From contig NZ_CP025611.1 of assembly GCF_002868735.1 (NCBI RefSeq), forward strand, positions 3,333,867 through 3,397,866: 64,000 bases of DNA. The letters run 5' to 3'. The position numbers were made by a program, and so were the translations under genes. The notes under the pieces are model-generated. The model had not been told where the DNA came from. It saw only the letters and a list, made by a program, of their open reading frames with translations, and did no database searches. Positions 56,816 to 64,000 of the stretch are shown here, piece after piece (within the stretch, counting starts at the first letter, position 1; every line of letters starts with the position of its first letter). Source of the stretch: Niveispirillum cyanobacteriorum. Lineage in GTDB: Bacteria > Pseudomonadota > Alphaproteobacteria > Azospirillales > Azospirillaceae.

Positions 56816-56906
56816 AAGCTGTTCGAAATTGGATCATTATCGGGAACGACGCAACGGCCTATCTTCCTCTCAACAGCGCAACACACCGCACCTTATGGAG
56901 AGCGAA

Positions 56907-57509
56907 ATGAGCAAGGTTCTGGTCCTCTATTATTCCTCCTACGGCCATATCGAGACGATGGCCAAGGCCGTTGCCGAGGGTGCGGCGTCGGTCGCCGGCA
57001 CCGAAGTGGTGGTCAAGCGCGTGCCCGAGCTGATCCCGGAAGAGGTTGCCAAGCGTTCCGGTATCAAGCTGGAGCAGGATGCTGCCGTCGCCACCGTGGA
57101 CGAGCTGCCGAATTATGATGCCATCATCTTCGGTACGCCCACCCGCTTTGGCATGATGGCCAGCCAGATGCGCAACTTCCTGGACCAGACCGGCGGTCTG
57201 TGGGCGAAGGGTGCGTTGATCGGCAAGGTCGGCTCGGTCTTCGTGTCCACGGCCACCCAGCATGGCGGCCAGGAAGCGACCCTGCTGTCCTTCCATACCA
57301 GCCTGCTGCACCATGGCATGGTCATCGCTGGCCTGCCCTATAGCTTCGGCGGTCAGACCCGCCTGGACGAGGTGACGGGCGGCAGCCCCTATGGCGCCAC
57401 CACCATCGCTGGCGGCGACGGTTCGCGTCAGCCGTCGGAGAACGAGCTGGAAGGCGCGCGCTTCCAGGGCGCCCATGTGGCCCGTCTGGCGGCCAAGCTG
57501 TCGGCTTAA
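56907..57509 (+). CDS. wrbA: NAD(P)H:quinone oxidoreductase
   Basis: A 200-residue flavodoxin-like enzyme. The FMN phosphate loop is [12 protein letters not shown] at the N-terminus, followed by [29 protein letters not shown] with the isoalloxazine contact region, and [20 protein letters not shown]. WrbA tetramers perform two-electron reduction of quinones, avoiding semiquinone stress. ATG 56907 follows GGAG at 6 nt; an in-frame ATG lies at 56895. It is divergent from the LysR gene and followed by pirin, another protein linked to quinone or oxidative stress. Confidence 0.96.
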   Translation: MSKVLVLYYSSYGHIETMAKAVAEGAASVAGTEVVVKRVPELIPEEVAKRSGIKLEQDAAVATVDELPNYDAIIFGTPTRFGMMASQMRNFLDQTGGLWAKGALIGKVGSVFVSTATQHGGQEATLLSFHTSLLHHGMVIAGLPYSFGGQTRLDEVTGGSPYGATTIAGGDGSRQPSENELEGARFQGAHVARLAAKLSA

Positions 57510-57592
57510 CGCCTGTTCCCTCAAGCGCCGGGCGCCGCCGTCCGGCGGCTTGGCTTACGGCGCATGGGCGCCGGGCCGGCGGTCGCCGGCCT

Positions 57593-57620
57593 CCGAAGGT
57601 CATCACAGGATGACCTTCGG
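57593..57620 (+). terminator. Hairpin after wrbA
   Basis: A perfect 12-bp stem (57593-57604 with 57609-57620) and 4-nt loop, followed by a C-rich stretch without a T tract. It may attenuate read-through from wrbA into pirin. Confidence 0.6.
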
Positions 57621-57697
57621 CCCCCTATCCCATGACCCACGGTCCTCGCAGCGTCGCCAGTCCGGGGCGCTGCCGGGAGCCACCAAGGAGAAGTGTC

Positions 57698-58411
57698 ATG
57701 ATCGAACATCGCCCCTTCGCCGGCCTGGGTAAGGCCAACCATGGCTGGCTGCGCGCCAATTTCCACTTCAGCTTCGCCGGCTACCACAATCCGTCGCGGG
57801 TCCATTGGGGACCGTTACGGGTGTGGAACGATGACACGATCGACAGCAATACCGGCTTTGACCCGCATCCCCATCAGGACATGGAAATCATCACCTATGT
57901 CCGCAAGGGCGCCATCACGCACCAGGATTTCCTGGGCAATGAGGGCCGCACGGAAGCGGGCGATGTGCAGGTAATGTCCGCCGGTACCGGCATCGTGCAT
58001 GCAGAATATAACCGCGAACCGGGTGAAACCACTCTGTTCCAGATCTGGATCATCCCCAACAAGCGTGGCGTGAAGCCGCGTTGGGAGGCCGCGAAGTTCC
58101 CCAAGGGCACCGATGCCCAGGGTCAACTGCGCGTCCTGGCGTCGGGCCGGGATCAGGATAAGGACAGCGGTGCGCTTTATATTCACCAGGATGCTGCACT
58201 TTTGGGTGGAACCTTACCGGCGGGTACGGTGTTGACCCATCGGTTGGGTGATCGGTTGGCCTACTTGGTCCCTGCCCGGGGCAAGGTGAAGGTCAATGGC
58301 CTGACCCTTGATGCCCGTGACGGCGCTGCGGTGAAGGACGAGGATGTCCTGACCATCGAGGTGCTGGAAGAGGCCGAACTGATCCTGGCTGATCTGCCGC
58401 GTGCGGCCTGA
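57698..58411 (+). CDS. Pirin-family protein
   Basis: A 237-residue cupin protein. The N-terminal cupin keeps the metal ligands in GFDPHPHQDMEIITYVRKGA (HxH...E pattern, about residues 56-70) and VQVMSAGTGIVHAEYN with the third histidine. The C-terminal cupin is degenerate, as usual. Bacterial pirins of this group include quercetinase-like YhhW and proteins of redox metabolism; the substrate here is not known. ATG 57698 follows AAGGAG at 8 nt. It lies 188 nt after wrbA with a hairpin between, so it may have its own promoter while sharing LysR control. Confidence 0.94.
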   Translation: MIEHRPFAGLGKANHGWLRANFHFSFAGYHNPSRVHWGPLRVWNDDTIDSNTGFDPHPHQDMEIITYVRKGAITHQDFLGNEGRTEAGDVQVMSAGTGIVHAEYNREPGETTLFQIWIIPNKRGVKPRWEAAKFPKGTDAQGQLRVLASGRDQDKDSGALYIHQDAALLGGTLPAGTVLTHRLGDRLAYLVPARGKVKVNGLTLDARDGAAVKDEDVLTIEVLEEAELILADLPRAA

Positions 58412-58476
58412 TCGGCCAGGCCCACCATACCGGGGCCGGCTCCCCCATCCCCCTGAAGGCCGGTCCCGGTTTCAAA

Positions 58477-58514
58477 GGGCGGCGTCCTCCCCCCGGACGC
58501 CGCCCATTTATTTT
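58477..58514 (+). terminator. Rho-independent terminator after pirin
   Basis: GGGCGGCGTCC (58477-58487) pairs perfectly with GGACGCCGCCC (58495-58505), followed by ATTTATTTT. Confidence 0.85.
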
Positions 58515-58603
58515 GGCCGCTGTGCTGCGCGCATCCGTCCCCTTGGCGGCGGGCACTGTTGATGCCAGTTATCGGTGCAGGATAACGCCAAGGACCAATC
58601 CCC

Positions 58604-59026
58604 GTGACCCATCCCGACAGCCCCGCTCCGCCCGCCGGTGACCCCATTGCCGCGCGCCTGATGCTGCTGGCCGGTCTGTTCGGGGCGGTCGCCGTGGCGG
58701 CGGGGGCCTTTGCCAGTCATGGGCTGTCGGCGGTGCGCGATGCCCATGCCGCTGACCTGTGGAAAACGGCCAGTCAGTATCAGATGGTCCATGCCCTGGC
58801 CATCCTGGTTCTGGCCCCGCTGCGCCGGGCCTTGCCAGGGCAGGCGCGGTGGCTGGCGGCGGCGGGTCTGTGCTTTGCCATTGGCTGCGTGCTGTTTCCG
58901 GGCGCGCTCTACGCGCTGGGCTGGTACGGGCCATCGGCCATGGGGGCCGTGGCGCCCATCGGCGGGTTTTGTTTTATCCTGGGCTGGCTGCTGACCGGCG
59001 TTGCCGGTCTGCGCAGCGCGGGTTAA
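58604..59026 (+). CDS. DUF423 family small membrane protein
   Basis: A 140-residue integral membrane protein of the DUF423/YgdD family. It has four hydrophobic helices (LMLLAGLFGAVAVAAGAFAS, MVHALAILVLAPL, AAAGLCFAIGCVLFPGALYA, VAPIGGFCFILGWLLTGVAG) and the family motifs GAFASHGL and QYQMVHALA. Function is unknown. It starts with GTG at 58604, with AAGGA 9 nt upstream. Its stop overlaps the convergent ArsR stop by 4 nt. Confidence 0.93.
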   Translation: MTHPDSPAPPAGDPIAARLMLLAGLFGAVAVAAGAFASHGLSAVRDAHAADLWKTASQYQMVHALAILVLAPLRRALPGQARWLAAAGLCFAIGCVLFPGALYALGWYGPSAMGAVAPIGGFCFILGWLLTGVAGLRSAG

Positions 59027-59313
59027 GGGCGCGACGGAAAAAGGCGGCGCATCAGCGACAGAACCTCCATCGGGGCGTCGCCTTTCAGGGTATAGAAAAT
59101 GGTCTGTGCCTGCCGACGGGTGCGGACCAACCCTTCCTGACGCAGGATGGCCAAATGCTGGGATAGGGCGGACTGCGAGAGGCCGACAAGTGCCTCCATC
59201 TCGCCCACCGATTTCTCGCCATGGGCCAAATGAAGAAGGATGCACAAACGTCGTTCATTGCCCATAGCCTTCAGCAGGGCAGCAGCGGCGTCGGTCTTGA
59301 CAGGCAGTGTCAT
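59023..59313 (-). CDS. ArsR-family regulator, BigR/SqrR-like
   Basis: A 96-residue winged-helix repressor (99 if the ATG at 59322 is used). The sequence MGNERRLCILLHLAHGEKSV, the recognition region VGLSQSALSQHLAILRQEGL and the wing VRTRRQAQTIFYTLKGD closely follow the BigR/SqrR group that senses sulfane sulfur through two cysteines. Here only one cysteine is present (in RRLCILL); the C-terminal partner is absent because the chain ends LMRRLFPSRP. It is divergent from the TusA-like gene (86-nt gap) and probably represses it and itself. Confidence 0.92.
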   Translation of the reverse strand: MTLPVKTDAAAALLKAMGNERRLCILLHLAHGEKSVGEMEALVGLSQSALSQHLAILRQEGLVRTRRQAQTIFYTLKGDAPMEVLSLMRRLFPSRP

Positions 59314-59399
59314 GGCATCCATAGCCAGGGGGAAACTGGACCGTCCCACGCCCCCGTCAAGCCCCGGACCCAGAAGATTTTCCAAGAAAGGAAAAGCCC

Positions 59400-59657
59400 A
59401 TGGATGCCGCCATCCAGGCCGATGTCACGCTGGATTGTTCGGGCCTGAAATGCCCGATGCCGGTGCTGCGCGCGGCCAAGGCGCTGCGGGGCATGATTGC
59501 CGGTCAGGTCCTGTCCGTGACGGCAACCGACAAGGCAGCGCCCAAGGATTTTCAGACCTTCTGTGCCGAAGGCGGCCATGCGCTGCTTTCGACCGATGTC
59601 CTGGGTGACACGCCCCAGGGGCAGTTGGTACGCTTTATTATCAGGCGGGGCGGATGA
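59400..59657 (+). CDS. TusA-family sulfurtransferase
   Basis: An 85-residue protein with the SirA/TusA fold. The active-site cysteine sits in LDCSGLKCPMPVLRAAKALR (CPxP, about residues 18-21). Such proteins carry persulfide sulfur for thiolation or sulfur oxidation. The GGAAAAG upstream is a good ribosome-binding site. The divergent BigR-like regulator points to a role in sulfane-sulfur or hydrogen sulfide handling rather than tRNA thiolation, but this is inferred. Confidence 0.93.
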   Translation: MDAAIQADVTLDCSGLKCPMPVLRAAKALRGMIAGQVLSVTATDKAAPKDFQTFCAEGGHALLSTDVLGDTPQGQLVRFIIRRGG

Positions 59658-59766
59658 TCTGTCGCAAAGACAGTCAAGAGCCAACCGCCCATGATGGAGT
59701 TGGCGACAACCGGCGCAAAAGACCGGCAGGCCATGTTTGAGGAAATGACCGGGGACGCCGCATCGC

Positions 59767-60696
59767 ATGAACACGTTGCTTTTCTCCCATCCTGATTGCC
59801 TGGACCATGATACGGGCTATGGCCATCCCGAATGCGCCGATCGGCTGCGTGTCGTGCTGTCGGCGCTGGAGGATGAGGCCTTCATGTTCCTGGACCGGCG
59901 CGACGCCCCGCTGGCCACGCGGGACCAACTGGAGCGGGTGCATCCGCCCGGTCATGTCACGGCCCTTCTGGACGCCATTCCGGCCGATGGTCATGGCAGC
60001 ATCGATGCCGATACGGTCCTGTCACCGGGCACTGGCAAGGCCGCCCTGCGCGCCGCCGGGGCCGTGGTCGCCGCCGTGGATGCCGTATGCGGCGGGGAGG
60101 CGCGCAATGCCTTCTGTGCGGTGCGTCCGCCCGGGCACCATGCCGAACCCGATCAAGCCATGGGTTTCTGCCTGTTCAATAATGTTGCGGTTGGGGCGGC
60201 CCATGCCCGCGCCCATCACCGCGTTCGCCGCGTCGCCATCATCGATTTCGATGTGCATCATGGCAATGGAACCCAGACCTTCTGTGAACAGGATGCCGAC
60301 CTTTTCTATGGCTCCACCCACCAATGGCCGCTTTATCCCGGCACCGGATCGGTGAAGGAGAGGGGGGCATTCGGCAATATCGTCAATGCCTGCCTGCCGC
60401 CCATGGCCGGCAGCCCGGAATTCCGCCACGCCATCCAATCCACACTGATCCCGGCCCTGGATGCGTTCAAACCCGATCTGGTGATGATCTCCGCTGGGTT
60501 CGATGCGCATATGCGCGATCCCGTGGGCGGGCTGGACCTGACGGAGGATGACTTCGTCTGGGTCACGCAAAAGCTGATCGAAGTGGCGGATCGTCACGCC
60601 AAGGGCCGGATCGTCTCCGTTCTGGAAGGCGGTTACGACCTGCGCGCGCTTGCCAACAGCACCGCAGCGCATGTGAAGACATTGATGGTCGCCTGA
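59767..60696 (+). CDS. Histone-deacetylase-like amidohydrolase (AcuC/HDAC superfamily)
   Basis: A 309-residue zinc hydrolase. The catalytic histidine pair is in RPPGHHAEPDQAMGFCLFNN; zinc ligands are in VAIIDFDVHHGNGTQ (DxH), and the second aspartate in MISAGFDAHMRDPVGGL. Length and GSTHQWPLYPGTG fit the class II-like bacterial group, which includes acetylpolyamine amidohydrolases and acetoin-utilisation proteins. The substrate is unresolved. It sits upstream of xseB-ispA-dxs, an arrangement common in Rhodospirillales. Confidence 0.94.
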   Translation: MNTLLFSHPDCLDHDTGYGHPECADRLRVVLSALEDEAFMFLDRRDAPLATRDQLERVHPPGHVTALLDAIPADGHGSIDADTVLSPGTGKAALRAAGAVVAAVDAVCGGEARNAFCAVRPPGHHAEPDQAMGFCLFNNVAVGAAHARAHHRVRRVAIIDFDVHHGNGTQTFCEQDADLFYGSTHQWPLYPGTGSVKERGAFGNIVNACLPPMAGSPEFRHAIQSTLIPALDAFKPDLVMISAGFDAHMRDPVGGLDLTEDDFVWVTQKLIEVADRHAKGRIVSVLEGGYDLRALANSTAAHVKTLMVA

Positions 60697-60773
60697 GACT
60701 TCGTGTGACTGGCACTTGAACCGCCGGGCCGGGGGACATACAGTCCGGCCTTCCGAATGACAGTGCCGAAGCC

Positions 60774-61025
60774 ATGACCGACCAGACCTTGCCCCCCGAC
60801 ATCGCCGCCCTCAGCTTTGAGGATGCGCTCGCCGAGCTGGAACGGATTGTCCGCCAGCTGGAGGAAGGCAAGGCCAAGCTGGACGATGCCATCCAGTCCT
60901 ATGAGCGTGGCACCTGGCTGAAGCGTCACTGCGAGGCCAAACTGCGCGAAGCGCAGGCCAAGGTGGACCGCATCACCATCGCTGCCGACGGCACCATCGG
61001 TGCCGAGCCCGCCCGTCTGGATTGA
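60774..61025 (+). CDS. xseB: Exodeoxyribonuclease VII small subunit
   Basis: An 83-residue subunit of the ssDNA exonuclease XseAB. LSFEDALAELERIVRQLEEG followed by AKLDDAIQSYERGTWLKRHC is diagnostic of the family's helical hairpin. xseA is not in the window. It precedes ispA by 12 nt, the classic xseB-ispA-dxs order. Confidence 0.96.
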   Translation: MTDQTLPPDIAALSFEDALAELERIVRQLEEGKAKLDDAIQSYERGTWLKRHCEAKLREAQAKVDRITIAADGTIGAEPARLD

Positions 61026-61037
61026 AAGCCTCCACCC

Positions 61038-61937
61038 ATGCCCTCCCTGCCCAAGACCCTGACCGCCGCCATGGCGGATACTGTTGAACAGGTCGAAGCC
61101 GCCATCGAGGTGCTGCTGCCGCGCAGCAACCTGATGGAGGCGCGCCTGTTCGATGCCATGCGCTATGGCTGCCTGGGCGGGGGCAAGCGTCTGCGTCCCT
61201 TCCTGGTCATGGAAAGTGCGCGCATGTTCGGCGTGAACCCGGCCTGCGCCCTGCGCACGGCGGCGGCGGTGGAGTTCATCCACTGCTACAGCCTTGTCCA
61301 TGACGATCTGCCCGCCATGGATGACAGCGAACTGCGCCGGGGGCGCAAAACGGTGCATCTGGAATTTGACGAGGCCACTGCCATCCTGGCCGGTGACGGG
61401 CTATTGACCCAAGCGTTCGAAATTTTGGCCGACCATGAGACGCATGAGGACCCGCAGGTCCGCTGCAAGCTGGTGGCGGCGCTGGCCAAGGCCGCCGGCC
61501 CGCGCGGTATGGTGGGTGGGCAGATGCTCGACCTGATTGCGGAGACGACGCCGCTGGATATCGGTGCCATCACCCGGCTTCAGCGTCTGAAGACTGGTGA
61601 GATGATCGCCTTTTCCGCAGTTGCCGGCGCCATCCTGGGCCGCGCGGGCGCGCCGCAGCATCACGCGCTGCAGGCCTATGCCCATGATCTGGGTCTGGCC
61701 TTCCAGATTGCCGATGATCTTCTGGATGTGGAGGGCAGCCAGGACGAGGTGGGCAAGCCTGTGGGCCGTGACGACGTCGCAGGAAAAGCCACATTCGTGT
61801 CCATCCTGGGCACCGAGCGGGCGCGCGATCAGGCACGCCGGCTCGCCGGTCAGGCGGCCCAGCACCTTGAGATTTTCGGGGACCGGGCTGATATGCTGCG
61901 TCAGGTGGCGCATTATGTCGTTGAGCGGCGCACATAA
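61038..61937 (+). CDS. ispA: Polyprenyl synthetase (farnesyl/geranyl diphosphate synthase)
   Basis: A 299-residue prenyltransferase that condenses IPP with DMAPP and GPP. The first aspartate-rich motif is LVHDDLPAMDDSELRRGR (DDxxxxD) and the second is AFQIADDLLDVEG (DDxxD). GGGKRLRPFLV near residue 45 binds IPP. Length matches bacterial FPP synthases. It lies between xseB and dxs, supplying isoprenoid chains for quinones and carotenoids or hopanoids. Confidence 0.96.
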   Translation: MPSLPKTLTAAMADTVEQVEAAIEVLLPRSNLMEARLFDAMRYGCLGGGKRLRPFLVMESARMFGVNPACALRTAAAVEFIHCYSLVHDDLPAMDDSELRRGRKTVHLEFDEATAILAGDGLLTQAFEILADHETHEDPQVRCKLVAALAKAAGPRGMVGGQMLDLIAETTPLDIGAITRLQRLKTGEMIAFSAVAGAILGRAGAPQHHALQAYAHDLGLAFQIADDLLDVEGSQDEVGKPVGRDDVAGKATFVSILGTERARDQARRLAGQAAQHLEIFGDRADMLRQVAHYVVERRT

Positions 61938-61960
61938 AAACAAAGTAAGAGGTGGGGACG

Positions 61961-63877
61961 ATGTCCCAGTCGAAGACGCCGTTGCTTGACCAGGTGAAGG
62001 TTCCCGCCGATCTGCGGCGGCTCCAGCCCGCGCAGCTCCGCCAGTTGGCCGATGAGCTGCGCAGCGAGACCATTGATGCTGTCTCGGTCACGGGTGGGCA
62101 TCTGGGGGCTGGTCTGGGCGTGGTCGAGCTGACCGTGGCCCTGCATTACTGCTTCGACACGCCCGCCGACCGCCTGATCTGGGACGTGGGGCATCAGGCC
62201 TATCCGCACAAGATCCTGACCGGTCGGCGCGACCGTATCCGCACCCTGCGCATGGGCGGCGGCCTGTCGGGCTTCACCAAACGGTCAGAGAGCGAGTACG
62301 ATCCGTTTGGTACGGCCCACAGCTCCACCTCCATCTCCGCCGGTCTGGGCATGGCGGCGGCGCGCGATCTGGCGGGGCGGACCAACAATGTTGTGGCCAT
62401 CATTGGCGATGGTGCCCTGTCGGCCGGCATGGCCTATGAGGCGATGAACAATGCCGGCGCGTTGCAGTCGCGTCTTGTCGTCATCCTGAACGACAATGAC
62501 ATGTCCATCGCCCCGCCGGTGGGGGCGCTGTCAGCCTATCTGTCGCGGCTGATCTCGTCCAAATCCTATCGCGGTTTCCGCGATTTCTCCAAACAGGTGG
62601 CCGAACATCTGCCGCGCCCGCTGCTGAACGCCGCACGCCGGGCAGAGGAATATGCAAGAGGCATGGTCACAGGCGGCACCCTGTTTGAGGAACTGGGCTT
62701 TTACTATGTCGGCCCCATCGACGGCCACAACCTGGACCATCTGCTGCCCATTCTGGAGAATGTGCGCGATGATCCGCGCGGCGGTCCCGTGCTGGTCCAT
62801 GTCGTCACGCAGAAGGGCAAGGGCTATGCCCCGGCAGAGGCATCGGCGGACAAGCTGCATGCGGTCGGCAAGTTCGACGTCATCACCGGCACCCAGGCCA
62901 AGCCCAAGGCCAATGCCCCCAGCTATACCCGCGTCTTCGCCGACAGCCTGATCAAGGAAGCCGAGAAGGACGAGAAAATCGTCGCCATCACGGCGGCCAT
63001 GCCGTCGGGCACGGGCCTCGACCTGTTCCAGCAGAAATTCCCCAAGCGCAGCTTTGACGTGGCCATCGCCGAACAGCATGCCGTGACCTTCGCCGCCGGC
63101 ATGGCGACCGAAGGGTACAAGCCGTTCTGCGCCATCTATTCCACCTTCCTGCAGCGCGGTTATGACCAGCTGGTCCATGACGTGGCCTTGCAGAACCTGC
63201 CCGTGCGTTTCGCCATCGACCGCGCCGGGCTGGTTGGGGCCGACGGGGCGACCCACGCCGGCGCCTTCGACGTCGCCTACCTCGCCTGCCTGCCCAACAT
63301 GGTGGTGATGGCGGCGGCAGATGAGGGGGAGCTGGTGCATATGGTGGCCACCTGCGCCGCCTATGATGCCGGCCCCATCGCCGTGCGCTATCCGCGTGGC
63401 GAGGGCGTGGGCGTGGACATGCCGGAACAGGGTGTGCCCCTGCCCATCGGCAAGGGCCGCATCATCCGCGAAGGGTCCAAGGTTGCCATCCTGTCGCTGG
63501 GCACCCGCCTGGCCGAGGCATCAAAGGCGGCAGAGGATCTGGCAGCCCTGGGCCTGTCCACCACCGTCGCCGACGCCCGCTTTGCCAAGCCCGTCGACAT
63601 GGAACTGGTCGAACGGCTGGTGCGCAGCCACGAGGTGCTGATCACCATTGAGGAAGGCAGCATCGGCGGCTTCGGCAGCCATGTCCTGCACCATCTGGCA
63701 GTGGAAGGCCTACTGGAACTGGGCTGCAAGGTCCGGCCGATGGTGTTGCCGGATGTGTATCAGGACCATGACAACCCGGTGAAGCAGTACGAAGAAGCCG
63801 GCCTTCAGGCCCGCAATATCGTGGATACAGCCCTGAAGGCGCTAGGCGTGGAGGGGAAGGCGGCGGTGGGGGCGTAA
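61961..63877 (+). CDS. dxs: 1-deoxy-D-xylulose-5-phosphate synthase
   Basis: A 638-residue thiamine-diphosphate enzyme, the first step of the MEP isoprenoid pathway (pyruvate plus glyceraldehyde-3-phosphate). Motifs include [20 protein letters not shown], the ThDP motif [18 protein letters not shown], the catalytic glutamate in [16 protein letters not shown], and the transketolase C-domain. ATG 61961 follows AAGAGGTGGGG; GTG 61952 is upstream in frame. It is the last clear gene of the xseB-ispA-dxs operon. Confidence 0.98.
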   Translation: MSQSKTPLLDQVKVPADLRRLQPAQLRQLADELRSETIDAVSVTGGHLGAGLGVVELTVALHYCFDTPADRLIWDVGHQAYPHKILTGRRDRIRTLRMGGGLSGFTKRSESEYDPFGTAHSSTSISAGLGMAAARDLAGRTNNVVAIIGDGALSAGMAYEAMNNAGALQSRLVVILNDNDMSIAPPVGALSAYLSRLISSKSYRGFRDFSKQVAEHLPRPLLNAARRAEEYARGMVTGGTLFEELGFYYVGPIDGHNLDHLLPILENVRDDPRGGPVLVHVVTQKGKGYAPAEASADKLHAVGKFDVITGTQAKPKANAPSYTRVFADSLIKEAEKDEKIVAITAAMPSGTGLDLFQQKFPKRSFDVAIAEQHAVTFAAGMATEGYKPFCAIYSTFLQRGYDQLVHDVALQNLPVRFAIDRAGLVGADGATHAGAFDVAYLACLPNMVVMAAADEGELVHMVATCAAYDAGPIAVRYPRGEGVGVDMPEQGVPLPIGKGRIIREGSKVAILSLGTRLAEASKAAEDLAALGLSTTVADARFAKPVDMELVERLVRSHEVLITIEEGSIGGFGSHVLHHLAVEGLLELGCKVRPMVLPDVYQDHDNPVKQYEEAGLQARNIVDTALKALGVEGKAAVGA

Positions 63878-64000
63878 CAGCCTCGTTTACTGATCCGTCA
63901 ACCCCATCACAAGGGCGACAGCCGCATTCACCTGCGCCATCTGGGCGGCGTCAGTCGACCGATGACTTGACCCAAGCGGTCACGGCGTACCGTAACGGGC
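63878..64000. other. Window end, no supported gene
   Basis: The last 123 bases hold no supported gene. A short minus-strand open frame ending at about 63890 is interrupted by an in-frame stop upstream and is too short to judge. Confidence 0.5.

Noticed and set aside
63878..64000. C-terminal end of a minus-strand gene
   Set aside because: The only plausible frame meets an in-frame stop within about 100 bases, so nothing can be supported.

Overview
This window reads as chromosomal DNA of a high-GC alphaproteobacterium, most likely Rhodospirillales (Azospirillaceae-like; the family placement is inference). Supporting signs are the HDAC-like gene followed by xseB-ispA-dxs, the def-COQ9 pair divergent from rpsU, a thrC-M16 peptidase-acetyltransferase operon, several large TonB-dependent receptors, and one perfect alphaproteobacterial SOS box (GTTC-N7-GTTC). 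I see no prophage, CRISPR array, rRNA or complete insertion sequence. Coding density is high.

Layout. 3-3127: amino-sugar (GlcNAc) catabolic operon: sugar kinase tail, GntR/UTRA regulator, SIS-type deaminase/isomerase, nagA. A lone IS3-OrfA-like HTH gene follows. 3434-6813 (minus): thrC, M16 peptidase, acetyltransferase. 7109-8845: two small coiled-coil membrane proteins of unknown role and a DsbA-like isomerase. 9035-9150: tRNA-Ile2(CAT) with a strong terminator. 9552-14799: TonB receptor, SnoaL-like protein, Spinster-type MFS carrier and NmrA-like reductase, a probable uptake and catabolic module with unknown substrate.

14899-28176 is the most unusual part. Two paralogous response regulators with decayed GGDEF domains flank a polysaccharide locus: a 524-residue protein of unknown family, a GDP-mannose synthesising ManC/AlgA-type enzyme, a Tat-exported GH113-like glycosidase, a BcsB-like periplasmic protein, a GT2 synthase with an N-terminal MshEN-like (GspE-N) domain, a polytopic membrane protein, an outer-membrane barrel, and a dCache sensor that stops where a HAMP domain would begin. 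I infer a Bcs-like secretion system for a mannose-containing polymer, controlled through a MshEN-like domain and degenerate GGDEF proteins rather than PilZ.

28335-38379: two YbjQ-like proteins; an iron-uptake pair (PepSY membrane protein and siderophore receptor, with a Fur-like box); a 1002-residue TonB receptor next to a ToxR/CadC-like membrane regulator with a TolB-type propeller. 38791-41231: small unknown proteins, a MarR-like regulator and a Leu/Phe-type dehydrogenase with a sigma-54-like site upstream. 41282-46173 (minus): the prkA-DUF444-spoVR stress module. 47142-51400: a small protein, a GGDEF-EAL enzyme, COQ9, def and rpsU. 51549-58411: AraC regulator, an SOS-boxed radical-SAM/TIGR03915 DNA-repair pair, a histidine kinase, LysR divergent from wrbA, and pirin. 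58604-63877: DUF423, BigR-like ArsR divergent from a TusA-like protein, HDAC-like hydrolase, xseB, ispA, dxs.
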